28,409 bases of DNA from DAOUMU01 sp034409055 (lineage in GTDB: Bacteria > Chloroflexota > Anaerolineae > 4572-78 > J111): positions 1-28,409 of the forward strand of contig DAOUMU010000481.1 in assembly GCA_034409055.1 (NCBI GenBank), read 5' to 3'. Below, piece by piece: positions 1 to 7,556 of this stretch (position 1 is the first letter of the stretch; each line of letters opens with the position of its first letter). Below the pieces are notes generated by a model that was not told where the DNA came from, searched no databases, and saw nothing but the letters and a program-made list of their open reading frames with translations. The position numbers were made by a program, and so were the translations under genes.

Positions 1-44
1 CGGGGTAAAAAGTAACTTCCGCTTGATGTCGCTAGCCAACTCGT
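1..44 (+). repeat. Dispersed 44-bp repeat, copy A
   Basis: This stretch, containing CTTGATGTCGCTAGCCAACT, recurs at 16290-16333 in the same orientation with 41 of 44 positions identical (differences at positions 12, 16 and 30). Neither copy lies in a gene. It is at the window edge, so the full repeat may begin upstream. In this copy it runs directly into the heptamer hairpin that follows; in copy B it does not. Confidence 0.8.
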
Positions 45-158
45 AAAACGTAAAACGTGAAGCGTAATGACTTATCTACAGTTCATTTTTACGTTTTACG
101 CTTTACGTTTTACGTGGTTGGATGCTTTATGAGGTTGCCTTACCGGAAGTTACTTTTT
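7..158. repeat. MITE-like element with heptamer hairpin
   Basis: Positions 7-21 (AAAAAGTAACTTCCG) are repeated as an exact inverted copy at 144-158, giving 15-bp terminal inverted repeats around a 152-bp unit. Inside, 41-70 is a run of heptamers of the type CGTAAAA/CGTGAAG, and 82-115 carries the inverted run (TACGTTT/TACGCTT), so the core can fold into a long hairpin. There is no coding capacity. A short open frame across it is an artefact of the repeats. It could be a small non-autonomous transposable element or a repeat that only resembles one; no target-site duplication can be judged because the left flank is cut off. Confidence 0.6.
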
Positions 159-191
159 CATTGTCAATTCTGGTTCTATGTTGTAATTTTA

Positions 192-338
192 TACCAACCC
201 CACAACTTCCAGAAAGTTCACGGTATCGTACCACCCCATAACGGCGACCTCTTCCGGTTGAACACCACCGATTTTGGTGTGATAGGAGTGAGCGTTGTAA
301 ATCGTGTTGTTGGATAAAATCGGATAGATTAGAGGCGA
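192..338 (-). other. Open frame after the HEPN stop, possible gene remnant
   Basis: After the TAA of the HEPN gene the same reading frame stays open for 49 codons, to a TAA at 189-191, and reads like a real C-terminus (NAHSYHTKIGG, then VMGWYDTVNFLEVVGL). It has no good start codon; the first ATG is near its end. It may be the tail of a decayed gene. I do not recognise the family with any certainty. Confidence 0.2.
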
Positions 339-746
339 TTATGGCCTGATATCCTCAGGCAGAACGGCGCTCAGGATGGCCCGCACTTGCTCAACTTTAG
401 CCAGCATCTCCTGCAGTAAGGACAGGGAGAGATCATTATCTAAATCCAAATCGTCGTAGCGGATGGTCACGGCAAAGGGGTTAAATTCGGCCAGGCTAAA
501 GGGCAAGGTGGCTAAAGCCGGACAAAACGGTTCAGCCAGTTCGGCCAGGACGGTAACATCGTGAATCTTGGGGTAGTTAATATCATGCACGGCCAGGAGC
601 GCCTTGAGATACTTTTCAACGGTCTGCTGGCAATGAAACAGTCCGGTATCGTAAGGTCCTGGGCTGGCAACAGTGCGGCAAACGGCAGCCAGGTCGGACT
701 CGGCCTTGCGCACCAATAGGCGAGCCAGGTCAAGATTGGTTTTCAT
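339..746 (-). CDS. HEPN domain protein (partner of MNT nucleotidyltransferase)
   Basis: 135-aa all-helical protein of the HEPN family (COG2250-like). Residues 37-51 carry the family signature FHCQQTVEKYLKALL, followed by HD at 62-63 and RYDD at 96-99. In known MNT/HEPN pairs the HEPN protein is a toxin, often an RNase, that the nucleotidyltransferase neutralises by modifying it; function here is inferred from the family. A classic R-x4-6-H RNase motif is not evident, so catalytic activity is uncertain. The start chosen is the ATG at 746 (MKTNLDL), giving a 17-bp overlap with the end of the MNT gene, with AAGGACAGG upstream; a longer in-frame start at 836 would lie deep inside the MNT gene and is rejected. 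Confidence 0.85.
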   Translation of the reverse strand: MKTNLDLARLLVRKAESDLAAVCRTVASPGPYDTGLFHCQQTVEKYLKALLAVHDINYPKIHDVTVLAELAEPFCPALATLPFSLAEFNPFAVTIRYDDLDLDNDLSLSLLQEMLAKVEQVRAILSAVLPEDIRP

Positions 747-1059
747 AGAGTACCTGTCCTTCGCGTAAGACGGTGGCAACCAAACTGCAACTGGCGGTGC
801 GCCACTCGGCCACCTCGGCCGGCGTATAAACCACAATATCCTTGGCCCAGCCCAAACCGGTTAGGGCCTGGTAAAACGGCACAGCCCGCCGATGCCGGGG
901 TAAGTCACTCTCTAAAATGATAAAAAGGTCCAAATCGCTGTCTTCACAACCTTCACCTCGGGCATGGGAACCAAACAAGATAATCTTCTCAGGTTCAGCC
1001 GTAGCTCGAATACGCCGCACAATTTCTTGCGCTAAGGGGGGGGGCAGCCGTTCAGTCAT
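730..1059 (-). CDS. MNT-type minimal nucleotidyltransferase (antitoxin candidate)
   Basis: 109-aa protein of the DNA polymerase beta-like nucleotidyltransferase superfamily. GSHARG at 30-35 is the nucleotide-binding GS motif, SDLDL at 41-45 supplies the two metal-binding acids D42 and D44, and D74 in KDIVV is a good third acid, so the active site looks intact. Family members paired with HEPN proteins act as antitoxins, in studied cases by AMPylating the toxin. It overlaps the HEPN gene and follows the upstream small gene by only 3 bp, with the AAGGAG ribosome site lying inside that gene's last codons. Translational coupling of the three genes is likely. Confidence 0.9.
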   Translation of the reverse strand: MTERLPPPLAQEIVRRIRATAEPEKIILFGSHARGEGCEDSDLDLFIILESDLPRHRRAVPFYQALTGLGWAKDIVVYTPAEVAEWRTASCSLVATVLREGQVLYENQS

Positions 1060-1062
1060 CGG

Positions 1063-1362
1063 CTAAAACTCCTTATAATTGATTTCTTGTAGCTTTTGTA
1101 ACTTTTCCTGAAGTCGTTGCATTAGCTTGTATTCCCCGGCCCAGCGCACATATTCGTTGTCGCCGCCCTCCAGGTCTTCGGCTGCCATTTCGGGTATAAA
1201 ATATTCTGAGGTCACGCCATATTGTTGTTCAAAGGGGACCAGGCGTTTCATTGCCATCTTTAGCGCCAGTTCAAGCTTGGTAATTTCGCTTTCAATGGCA
1301 GATCGAACCAGATATAAGACTTCACCCGCCTCTTGAGCAGGTTCAATATAAATCGTTGTCAT
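1063..1362 (-). CDS. Small conserved protein, antitoxin-like
   Basis: 99-aa, mainly helical, charged protein. The central block FEQQYGVTSEYF (44-55) followed by an acidic loop (EDLEGGDNEY) and a helix WAGEYKLMQRLQEKLQKL resembles small proteins that I associate with toxin-antitoxin pairs in cyanobacteria and Chloroflexota (FExxYGxxSExF ... E/DW); this is recollection of a pattern, not a search result. The start at 1362 (MTTIYIEP) is preferred to an upstream in-frame start at 1383. The gene ends 3 bp before the MNT start, so it likely belongs to the MNT/HEPN unit. The next gene upstream ends 72 bp away. Confidence 0.7.
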   Translation of the reverse strand: MTTIYIEPAQEAGEVLYLVRSAIESEITKLELALKMAMKRLVPFEQQYGVTSEYFIPEMAAEDLEGGDNEYVRWAGEYKLMQRLQEKLQKLQEINYKEF

Positions 1363-1434
1363 AATTCTATCCCTACTCCGCAATCAAAAATAGTATCCTT
1401 TTCCATTGTATCTTCCATTGCTCAACATGTAAAA

Positions 1435-2286
1435 TCACTCATTCGCCGCCTCACTGTTTAGCCCGCCCCAAATCTCCCCCCATAACTCAAGGACGCCCAG
1501 GCGGGCAGCCCACGCTTCAAGATAAGCTCTATCCAGTTTATCCCCCACGGTCAGCAGGATGCCGGCAATATCGCGGGTGTGTTTGGGTTGTTGGCTCAGG
1601 CTGAAGTAGTGCAGTTTATTCAGAATCAAGTCTTCCGGCGCGTGAACGTAGACCTGGCCCAGGGGTGGCCCCAGGTCGACCAACCGGCGGCGGGCCAGGG
1701 CCGTGGCCCGGTAGGTATCGTCGGAGCGGAGCAGAAAAAGTTCGGCCTTGTAACCAGTGGGCAGATGGATGGCATTGATGGGTAAATCGCCGGTCGTTTT
1801 GGTGAGCAAATCAACAATGACCTCGACCGGGACTAACATGTCCCGTTTTTCCAGTTCCTGGGAGAGGCTAACGATCTTTTCAAAGGGAAGATTGACCACC
1901 AGATCGAAATCCCGGGTGGTGCGGGCTTCACCCCAGGCCCAGACGGCCACTGCCCCGCCGATCAGGTACTCCATTTCGGCGGCTTCAAGGGCATCAAGGA
2001 CCAGACGCATAAAATCCCCAAAATCCATGCTGGGTTCGGTCACTGCTGCATCCTCTCTTTCCCGGATGAGGTTATGGCCTGGTTCGGTCCTGACCGAAGC
2101 CTGGCGTTGACCTCGGCGGTAGGTGCTTACCTGTTCGGCCAGGCGAGTCATTGAATATCCTTGCTGGAAGCGTTGGGCCGGGGTGAGACGGCGGGAGATG
2201 GCCATCTGCTTGGGGTCAACCTCAGCGATGGCTCCGGCGATGAGGTGTTGTAACCGTTTGTCAAAGACAGGTTGGTCTTCAGTCAC
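1435..2286 (-). CDS. AbiEii-like nucleotidyltransferase fused to a small helical N-terminal domain
   Basis: 283 aa. Residues 106-131 (EYLIGGAVAVWAWGEARTTR then DFDLVV) form the GG...R-T-x-D-x-D nucleotidyltransferase core seen in AbiEii/AbiGii-type and related enzymes, with D126 and D128 as metal ligands; a PEDLILNKL (217-225) and RDI (238-240) region further on is typical of this group. The first 85 residues (with LTPAQRFQQGYSM) look like a separate small protein that often sits beside such transferases. M87 (ATG at 2026-2028) would be the natural start of a stand-alone enzyme. The start is a GTG at 2286 that overlaps the TGA of the upstream frame by 4 bases (GTGA). Role in a toxin-antitoxin or defence system is inferred. 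Confidence 0.75.
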   Translation of the reverse strand: MTEDQPVFDKRLQHLIAGAIAEVDPKQMAISRRLTPAQRFQQGYSMTRLAEQVSTYRRGQRQASVRTEPGHNLIREREDAAVTEPSMDFGDFMRLVLDALEAAEMEYLIGGAVAVWAWGEARTTRDFDLVVNLPFEKIVSLSQELEKRDMLVPVEVIVDLLTKTTGDLPINAIHLPTGYKAELFLLRSDDTYRATALARRRLVDLGPPLGQVYVHAPEDLILNKLHYFSLSQQPKHTRDIAGILLTVGDKLDRAYLEAWAARLGVLELWGEIWGGLNSEAANE

Positions 2287-2519
2287 GGTTGATTTCCTTC
2301 CTCCTGATTTGAGAGCCGGTCGGCTTCCTGGTGAGCCGCTTTTTTAACCGCTTCCCAAAAGTCGGTGGTCGTTTGGCCCAGGGCGCTGGCTTCAATTTCA
2401 ACGGTGTACTCCTCGAAGGTAATTGAAGGATCCAGTCCCAGGTAATGAAAACTGTAAATATTGTATAGCCGATACCGATATAGGGCAAGGAGGTTGAGGG
2501 GTGCCAGATTGAAGGGATT
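2283..2519 (-). CDS. 78-codon frame without a canonical start codon
   Basis: Directly after the TAA of the 126-aa gene, the same frame stays open for 78 codons and reads like a genuine protein (NPFNLAPLNLLALYRYRLYN, then YLGLDPSITFEEYTVEIEAS and a helical end), stopping at a TGA that overlaps the GTG start of the nucleotidyltransferase. It contains no ATG, GTG or TTG in usable position; only CTG (codon 5) or ATT (codon 21). Possible explanations are loss of a start codon immediately after the TAA (ATG AAT CCC would fit), use of a rare start such as CTG, or stop-codon readthrough giving a fused 205-residue product. I do not recognise its family. Confidence 0.45.
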   Translation of the reverse strand, partial: NPFNLAPLNLLALYRYRLYNIYSFHYLGLDPSITFEEYTVEIEASALGQTTTDFWEAVKKAAHQEADRLSNQEEGNQP

Positions 2520-2900
2520 TTAACGCTTAGGTCTGCGTTTTTTCTTACGCGGTTTTACGGTGAAGGTGGTGGGTTCCCGTCCGGCCTGCCTCAGGCGCTT
2601 CGTTCGTTTCATCTGGTAGGTCCGAATCTCCTCGGCCAGGGGATGGTTGGACTTGATTCTGAGTTGCGTGATCGAGCAGACAATCGGGGTTTTCATATCC
2701 GGTGGGGTTATATCGCACGAGATGCCCCCTTCGTCGCCCAGATAAAACACAGCCTTAATCGACAGGTCCTGGTTGCGAGCGATTTTAACCCCTTGGGCTT
2801 GTATAGCACGGATGGTGGCGTTCGTCGGTCGAACCGGAATAGGGAGGCTGGCCTCCATCTTGCGGATCAATTCCATTGTTGCAGCATAGTCGTCAATCAT
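2520..2900 (-). CDS. Conserved hypothetical protein with basic tail
   Basis: 126 aa, no signal peptide or membrane helix. A helical start (MIDDYAATMELIRKMEASLP) leads to a beta-rich section with YLGDEGGISCDITPP (54-67) and IVCSITQLR (73-81), and ends in a lysine/arginine-rich tail (KPRKKKRRPKR) that could bind nucleic acid. Similar small proteins with a GDEGGI motif occur as hypotheticals in cyanobacteria and Chloroflexota, as far as I recall; no function is known to me. The ATG at 2900 has AAGGAG seven bases upstream. It starts 17 bp after the exporter gene and heads the toxin-antitoxin-like group. Confidence 0.7.
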   Translation of the reverse strand: MIDDYAATMELIRKMEASLPIPVRPTNATIRAIQAQGVKIARNQDLSIKAVFYLGDEGGISCDITPPDMKTPIVCSITQLRIKSNHPLAEEIRTYQMKRTKRLRQAGREPTTFTVKPRKKKRRPKR

Positions 2901-2917
2901 AGGTAACTCCTTATTTC

Positions 2918-3784
2918 TTATTTTTCATTACTAACTCTCCCCACCGTGACCATAAGGACCCCGGCGATGACGGCCAGGCCGCCCAGCAGTTGTTGGAGGG
3001 TGGGGGTGATGCCAAAGAGGAGGAGGGTCCAGCCGATGGTGACGACGGGGCTGAGGGTCAAAACGATGGAATGTTGGCTCAATTTCAGGCGGCGCAGGGC
3101 CAGGTAATACAGGCCGCGGCCAATCATGGCCCCCAAGGTGCCGTTCATGAACAAGATGGCCCAGGCCGGCCAGCCGGGCAGGACCAACTGCCCCCGGCCC
3201 ACGGTGAAGAGAAACAGAAAGCCGGTGGTGGCGGCCAGCCGAAATAAAAAGAAGTCGGCCAGACTCATGTGGGTGACGTGGCGCTTGACCGGGGCAGCGT
3301 GCAGGGCGTACATCAGGGCGGAGGCCAGGACGATCAACGAGCCGAGGCGCAGGTAGTTGCCCGGCTGAAAGGTAATGATGAACACCCCGGTGATGGCCAG
3401 CAGGGCGCCAACGGTTTCGAGCCGGGTCAGACGCTCCCGCAGCCAGATCAGGCCGAGGATCACCCCAAACAGGATCGAGGTTTTGCTCAGTAAGGCGGCG
3501 GTGCCGGGGTCAATAAAGGCCACGGCGGTGTAGTTGAGGGCGGTGCTGGTGGCGGCCAGGAAACCGATGCTCAGAAAAAACCAGGCGTGACGGCGAAAGG
3601 TTTGAAAGCGGATCGGGTGCCGCAGCAGCCGCAAGAGACAGGCCACCTCCAGCGTGGCGATGCCGAGTACGTACATAGCCGAGGTGGTTGGCGGCAGGTG
3701 AGCCAGCAGTAAGCGGGCAAAGACAAAATGGAGGCTGTCGATGAGCAGCAAAAAGATGACCACCAGGGCCGAGTTGTTCAGCAA
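2918..3784 (-). CDS. EamA/DMT-family exporter, paralogue 1
   Basis: 288-aa integral membrane protein with about ten predicted hydrophobic helices and the two-repeat layout of EamA (drug/metabolite transporter) proteins. Landmarks include LNYTAVAFIDPGTAALLSKT near the middle, the WLRERL motif after helix 4 and a second-half LYYLALRRLKLS-x-LTLSPVVT segment followed by a C-terminal pair of helices. Such proteins export amino acids, nucleosides or other small metabolites; the substrate is not deducible. The start is a TTG at 3784, four bases after the AarF stop, with AAAGGG upstream. It is strikingly similar to the protein at 6590-7516, so the two are recent paralogues. Confidence 0.9.
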   Translation of the reverse strand: MLNNSALVVIFLLLIDSLHFVFARLLLAHLPPTTSAMYVLGIATLEVACLLRLLRHPIRFQTFRRHAWFFLSIGFLAATSTALNYTAVAFIDPGTAALLSKTSILFGVILGLIWLRERLTRLETVGALLAITGVFIITFQPGNYLRLGSLIVLASALMYALHAAPVKRHVTHMSLADFFLFRLAATTGFLFLFTVGRGQLVLPGWPAWAILFMNGTLGAMIGRGLYYLALRRLKLSQHSIVLTLSPVVTIGWTLLLFGITPTLQQLLGGLAVIAGVLMVTVGRVSNEK

Positions 3785-3788
3785 CGGT

Positions 3789-5468
3789 CTAACCCTTTCT
3801 GCCGGAGCGAAAGATAGACCACATCAGCCACAGGCCCAGGATGCTCATGACGACAAAGCCGGCAATGACGATCCAGGCGAGCAGGGGCCAGGGCCAGGTC
3901 AGGTCCAGGGTGGGAATAAGCAAGGCCAGGGCGACAATAAAAGCGGCCACCAGTAGGCTGAGGATCAGGCGATTGGCAATGCTATCCAGACGATTCGTGG
4001 TTTGGGTCATTTCGGCCAGATGAAACTGTAGCCCCAGGTCGCCCCGTTCTAGCTGGTTTAGAATGCGAGTCGTTTGGCGGGGAAAGGTGGCCAGCAAATC
4101 AGTCCAGCCGGTGGCGCTGCGCAGCACAGCAGGACCCCACTCGGAAGGCAGCCACATGCGGCGGATAAAACGGTATACGTAAGGCTCGGAAACGGCGAAG
4201 ATATCAAAATCGGGAGCCAGCTTCAGCCCTACTCCTTCCATCATGACCAGGGTTTTGCCCAGCAGCCACAAATCGCTGGGCAAACGCAGGTGATGGCGAT
4301 AGACAATGGGTCTGATTTCTTCCAGGAGTTCCCCGGCCCGGATTTCCTGGAGGGGTAGATTATGATATTTGAGCAGCAGACGGCGAATGTCTCGCTGCAA
4401 AGTCGCCCGGTCTAGATGGTGGCGGCCGGCGACTCCCATCTGCACCAGTTGTTCGACGATGCTGGCCGTGTCCAATTGGACCGCTACGATGTAGAGACGG
4501 ATCAGGTTAGCCCGGTCACCCGGGTCCAGGTGGCCCACCATGCCGAAATCCATCAGACCGATGATTTCGCCCGGCATGACCACAATATTGCCGGGGTGGG
4601 GGTCGGCGTGGAAAAAGCCATCTTCCAGCACCTCTTTGATGATGAAGCGGGCACTGTGTGTGGCAATCCGGTGACGGTCGTAGCCGGCCGCCTCCAGGGC
4701 GGCCACATCGTCAATCTTGATGCCGGTGATACGTTCCTGGACCAGTATCCGGCCCGTGGTGTAATCCCAATAGACGCGGGGGACGCACAGATGCGGCTCG
4801 CCGGTAAAATTGGTACGGAAACGGTCGGCGTTGCGCCCCTCGCGGCGATACTCCAACTCGGCTCGCAGGGATACGGCAAATTCCTCGGCTAACTCAACCA
4901 GGTCGTAGATTTCGCCCAGGGGGGTACGTTCCTGGGCCAGCCGGGCCAGGTCGTAAAGAATGTCCAGGTCCAGGTTAACGGTTTGTCCGATACCCGGCCG
5001 CTGTACCTTGACCACTACTTCCTGGCCATCAGGCAGGGTGGCGGCGTGAACCTGGGCCAACGAGGCGGCGGCAAAGGGCACCGGCCCGAAGGTAGCAAAA
5101 AGCTGTTCAATCGGCGCGCCTAACTCCTGCTCAATACGGGCCTTAACCGGGCCCCAGGGGTCGGCCGGGACCCGGTCTTGGAGACGGCTCAACTCGGCGA
5201 TGTAGGCCGGGGGCAGGAGATCGGGCCGGGTGCTGAGAATCTGGCCGAGCTTGACGAAGGTGGCTCCCAGTTCTTCCAGGGCCAGGCGCACGTGTTCGGC
5301 TGCCGGGGTTCGTTCAGCCGCTTGTGCTTGCTGTCGCTGCAACAAGCGGCGAGGCAAATCCAGGTGAGAGTCCAGACCCAGTTGGGCCAGGATAGCGCCA
5401 TAGCCGTGGCTGATCAATACCTCGGCAATTTGACGATAGCGACCGAGATGGCGAGGGGTCAGGGGCAT
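3789..5468 (-). CDS. AarF/UbiB (ABC1/ADCK) family atypical kinase
   Basis: 559 aa. All hallmarks of the UbiB family are present: KLGQ at 73-76 in FVKLGQILSTRPDLLP, the Ala-rich nucleotide loop AAASLAQVH (133-141), the lysine K154 in VVVKVQRP, HADPHPGN (287-294) and DFG at 307-309. Two hydrophobic helices near the C-terminus (about 500-550) would anchor it in the membrane. Family members bind ATP and support quinone or isoprenoid lipid metabolism; in many bacteria without ubiquinone the exact role is unknown. The start at 5468 has a perfect AGGAGG. It lies 15 bp after the aldo/keto reductase and 4 bp before the exporter, so co-transcription is likely. No ubiquinone biosynthesis genes are nearby. 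Confidence 0.93.
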   Translation of the reverse strand: MPLTPRHLGRYRQIAEVLISHGYGAILAQLGLDSHLDLPRRLLQRQQAQAAERTPAAEHVRLALEELGATFVKLGQILSTRPDLLPPAYIAELSRLQDRVPADPWGPVKARIEQELGAPIEQLFATFGPVPFAAASLAQVHAATLPDGQEVVVKVQRPGIGQTVNLDLDILYDLARLAQERTPLGEIYDLVELAEEFAVSLRAELEYRREGRNADRFRTNFTGEPHLCVPRVYWDYTTGRILVQERITGIKIDDVAALEAAGYDRHRIATHSARFIIKEVLEDGFFHADPHPGNIVVMPGEIIGLMDFGMVGHLDPGDRANLIRLYIVAVQLDTASIVEQLVQMGVAGRHHLDRATLQRDIRRLLLKYHNLPLQEIRAGELLEEIRPIVYRHHLRLPSDLWLLGKTLVMMEGVGLKLAPDFDIFAVSEPYVYRFIRRMWLPSEWGPAVLRSATGWTDLLATFPRQTTRILNQLERGDLGLQFHLAEMTQTTNRLDSIANRLILSLLVAAFIVALALLIPTLDLTWPWPLLAWIVIAGFVVMSILGLWLMWSIFRSGRKG

Positions 5469-5483
5469 GGGACCTCCTGTGCC

Positions 5484-6467
5484 CTACCAGCGTTGATGGA
5501 CCTGTTCCCGGATTTTTTGGTCGTAAATGGCCCGGATTTTGGCCATCACCTCGTCGCTCAAGGGGGGTAGATCGCTGGCCTGGACGTTGTCGATGGCCTG
5601 CCGGCGATTCTTGGCTCCGGGAATGACGCAACTGACCGCATCGAACATGAGAATCCAGCGCAGGGCGAATTGGGCCATGGTGGCGCCCTCGGGGACCAGC
5701 GAGCGCAACTGCTCGACGGCATCCAGGCCGGTCTCATAATCCACGCCGGAGAAGGTTTCGCCTACGTCGAAGGCCTGGCCGTAGCGATTGAAATTGCGGT
5801 GATCGTCCTCGGCGAAGGTGGTCTGGCGGGTCATCTTGCCGGTCAATAAGCCGCTGGCCAGAGGCACCCGGGCCAGGATACCGACCTGGCGCTGTTTGGC
5901 TAACTCGAAGAACAGCTCGGCCGGACGCTGCCGGAAGATGTTGAAGATGATCTGCACGCTCTGGACGTTGGGGTATTCAATGGCCTTGATGGCTTCCTCG
6001 ATCTTTTCCACGCTGACCCCGTAATATTTCAACTTGCCGGCCTGAACCAGGTCATCCAGCACGCCGAAAGTTTCCGGCATGTAGTAGACCTGGGTGGGCG
6101 GACAGTGCAACTGAACCAGGTCCAGAGCCTCTACCTCTAAGTTCTTTAGACTGCGCTCGATAAAGGCGGTCAGGTTCTCCCGATTGTACCCCTCGGCTAC
6201 ATGGGGATTGAGACGGCGGCCGGCTTTGGTGACTACGTATACCTGTTCCGAACGTTCCTTGAGCACCTGGGTAATCAGCCGCTCGCTGCGCCCGTCGCCA
6301 TAAACGTCGGCCGTGTCAATAAAGTTGATGCCGTGATCGATGGAGGCGTGCAGGGCATCCAGGGCATCGGCCTCGCTGACCTGGCCCCAATCGGCGCCAA
6401 TGGCCCAGGCGCCAAAACTAACCTCGGATACTTGCCAACCCGTACGACCAAAAGAGCGATATTTCAT
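5484..6467 (-). CDS. Aldo/keto reductase
   Basis: 327-aa cytosolic NADPH-dependent oxidoreductase of the aldo/keto reductase superfamily. The catalytic tetrad is complete: D51 and Y56 in DTADVYG, K81 in VVTKAG and H121 in QLHCPP. The C-terminal SCVIPGAKNRRQAIDN segment is the usual cofactor phosphate-binding region. Layout and the N-terminal MKYRSFGRTGWQVSEVSFGA are typical of the YajO/Tas-like group. The natural substrate cannot be deduced. The ATG at 6467 follows GGAGG at a good distance. Its promoter may lie in or before the heptamer hairpin repeat that separates it from the upstream exporter gene. Confidence 0.93.
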   Translation of the reverse strand: MKYRSFGRTGWQVSEVSFGAWAIGADWGQVSEADALDALHASIDHGINFIDTADVYGDGRSERLITQVLKERSEQVYVVTKAGRRLNPHVAEGYNRENLTAFIERSLKNLEVEALDLVQLHCPPTQVYYMPETFGVLDDLVQAGKLKYYGVSVEKIEEAIKAIEYPNVQSVQIIFNIFRQRPAELFFELAKQRQVGILARVPLASGLLTGKMTRQTTFAEDDHRNFNRYGQAFDVGETFSGVDYETGLDAVEQLRSLVPEGATMAQFALRWILMFDAVSCVIPGAKNRRQAIDNVQASDLPPLSDEVMAKIRAIYDQKIREQVHQRW

Positions 6468-6498
6468 GATAAACCTCCGTGAGTTTGATAAATTAAAT

Positions 6499-6570
6499 GC
6501 GTAAAACGTAAAACGTGAAACGTAATGTCTTTGTCTTGTAAGAACATTACGTTTTACGTTTTGCGATTTA
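6499..6570. repeat. Heptamer hairpin repeat
   Basis: Left arm 6500-6528 is built of heptamers (CGTAAAA, CGTAAAA, CGTGAAA, CGTAATG) and the right arm 6544-6570 carries the inverted series beginning ACATTACGTTTTACGTTTTG. The arms pair over more than 20 bases with few mismatches around a 15-base loop. It is the same family as 41-115 and 13777-13846. It fills most of the gap between the reductase and exporter genes and could act as a terminator-like or attenuating structure, but there is no T-run. Confidence 0.75.
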
Positions 6571-6589
6571 TCGGGATGTTGTAAGGTAA

Positions 6590-7516
6590 TTATGTGTCTC
6601 TCACTTTCGTTACGCTGGTCTGACTGACCGTGACGATCAGCACGCCGGCGATGACGGCCAGGCCGCCGATTAGTCCCTGAATATTCGGGCTGAGGCCAAA
6701 GAGAAACAGGGTCCAGGCGATTGTCACCACCGGACTGAGAGTCAAGACGATGGCGTGGATGGACAGTTTCAGGCGGCGCAGGGCCAGGTAGTACAGGGCC
6801 CGGCTAATGACCACGTCTACGGTGCCGACCATGAGCAGAATTAGGCCGGCCTGCCAGCCAGGCCGAACCAGATCGCCCCGGCTGGCGGCGAAGAGGAACA
6901 GGAAGCCGGTGGTACAGACCAGGCGAAATAAAAAGAATTCGGCCAGACTCATGTTGGCGCCGTGGCGTTTGACCAGGGCCGCGTGCAGGGCATACATGAA
7001 GGTGGAGGCCAGGACCATCAGCGAGCCGAGGCGCAGGTAGTCGCCGGGTTGAAAGGTGATAATGAAGACGCCGATAATGGACACCAGGACGCCAAGGGAC
7101 TGGAACACCGTCAGACGCTCCCGCAGCCAGACCAGGCCGAAGCCCAGGCCAAACAGAACCGAGGTTTTGCCCAACAAAGCGGCTGTGCCGGGATCAATAA
7201 AAGCGACGGCGGTGTAATTGAGGGCGGTGCTGGCGGCGACCAGAAAACCAACGCTCAGGAAGAACCAGGCATAGCGGCGAAAGACGTCGAAGCGAATGTA
7301 GTCCCAGATGCCGGCAAAGAGGGTCACTTCCAGGGTGGCGATGCCGAGTACATACAGGGCAGAGGTTGTGGGCGGTAGATAGGGTAAGAGCAGCCGGGCG
7401 AAGACAAAATGCAGGCTGTCAACGATCAGTAAACAGGCCACGACCAGGGGAACATTCTGGATTAAGTGGGTTTGAGCGGCGAGAGCTAATGGTTTGTTAT
7501 TCATTGTGATCGTCAT
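6590..7516 (-). CDS. EamA/DMT-family exporter, paralogue 2
   Basis: 308-aa membrane protein with about ten hydrophobic helices, clearly homologous to the exporter at 2918-3784 along its whole length: the segments SLHFVFARLLL, LPPTTSA-YVLGIATLEV, LNYTAVAFIDPGTAALL, WLRERLT and LTLSPVVTI-WTL-LFG are shared. It differs by a longer N-terminus (MTITMNNKPLALAAQTHLIQ); the internal ATG at residue 5 is an alternative start. Substrate unknown. It is the first minus-strand gene after a strong promoter (7557-7585), with a palindrome in the presumed leader. Having two close exporter paralogues flank the reductase and kinase genes suggests a local duplication. Confidence 0.9.
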   Translation of the reverse strand: MTITMNNKPLALAAQTHLIQNVPLVVACLLIVDSLHFVFARLLLPYLPPTTSALYVLGIATLEVTLFAGIWDYIRFDVFRRYAWFFLSVGFLVAASTALNYTAVAFIDPGTAALLGKTSVLFGLGFGLVWLRERLTVFQSLGVLVSIIGVFIITFQPGDYLRLGSLMVLASTFMYALHAALVKRHGANMSLAEFFLFRLVCTTGFLFLFAASRGDLVRPGWQAGLILLMVGTVDVVISRALYYLALRRLKLSIHAIVLTLSPVVTIAWTLFLFGLSPNIQGLIGGLAVIAGVLIVTVSQTSVTKVRDT

Positions 7517-7523
7517 AAAGAAA

Positions 7524-7543
7524 GTCCCGAAGTAATTCGGGAC
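7524..7543 (-). promoter_or_regulatory. Leader palindrome before exporter paralogue 2
   Basis: GTCCCGAA-GTAA-TTCGGGAC is a perfect 8-bp inverted repeat with a 4-base loop. It sits 8 bp upstream of the exporter start and downstream of the predicted -10, so it would be in the mRNA leader. It may be a hairpin that controls translation, an operator that blocks transcription, or both. No ligand is suggested by the sequence. Confidence 0.55.
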
Positions 7544-7556
7544 GATGATGGCTCAT

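Noticed and set aside
57..317. 86-codon open frame on the plus strand
   Set aside because: It starts inside the heptamer hairpin, repeats FYVLRFTFYV-like words from the repeat itself, has no ribosome site and no recognisable domain.
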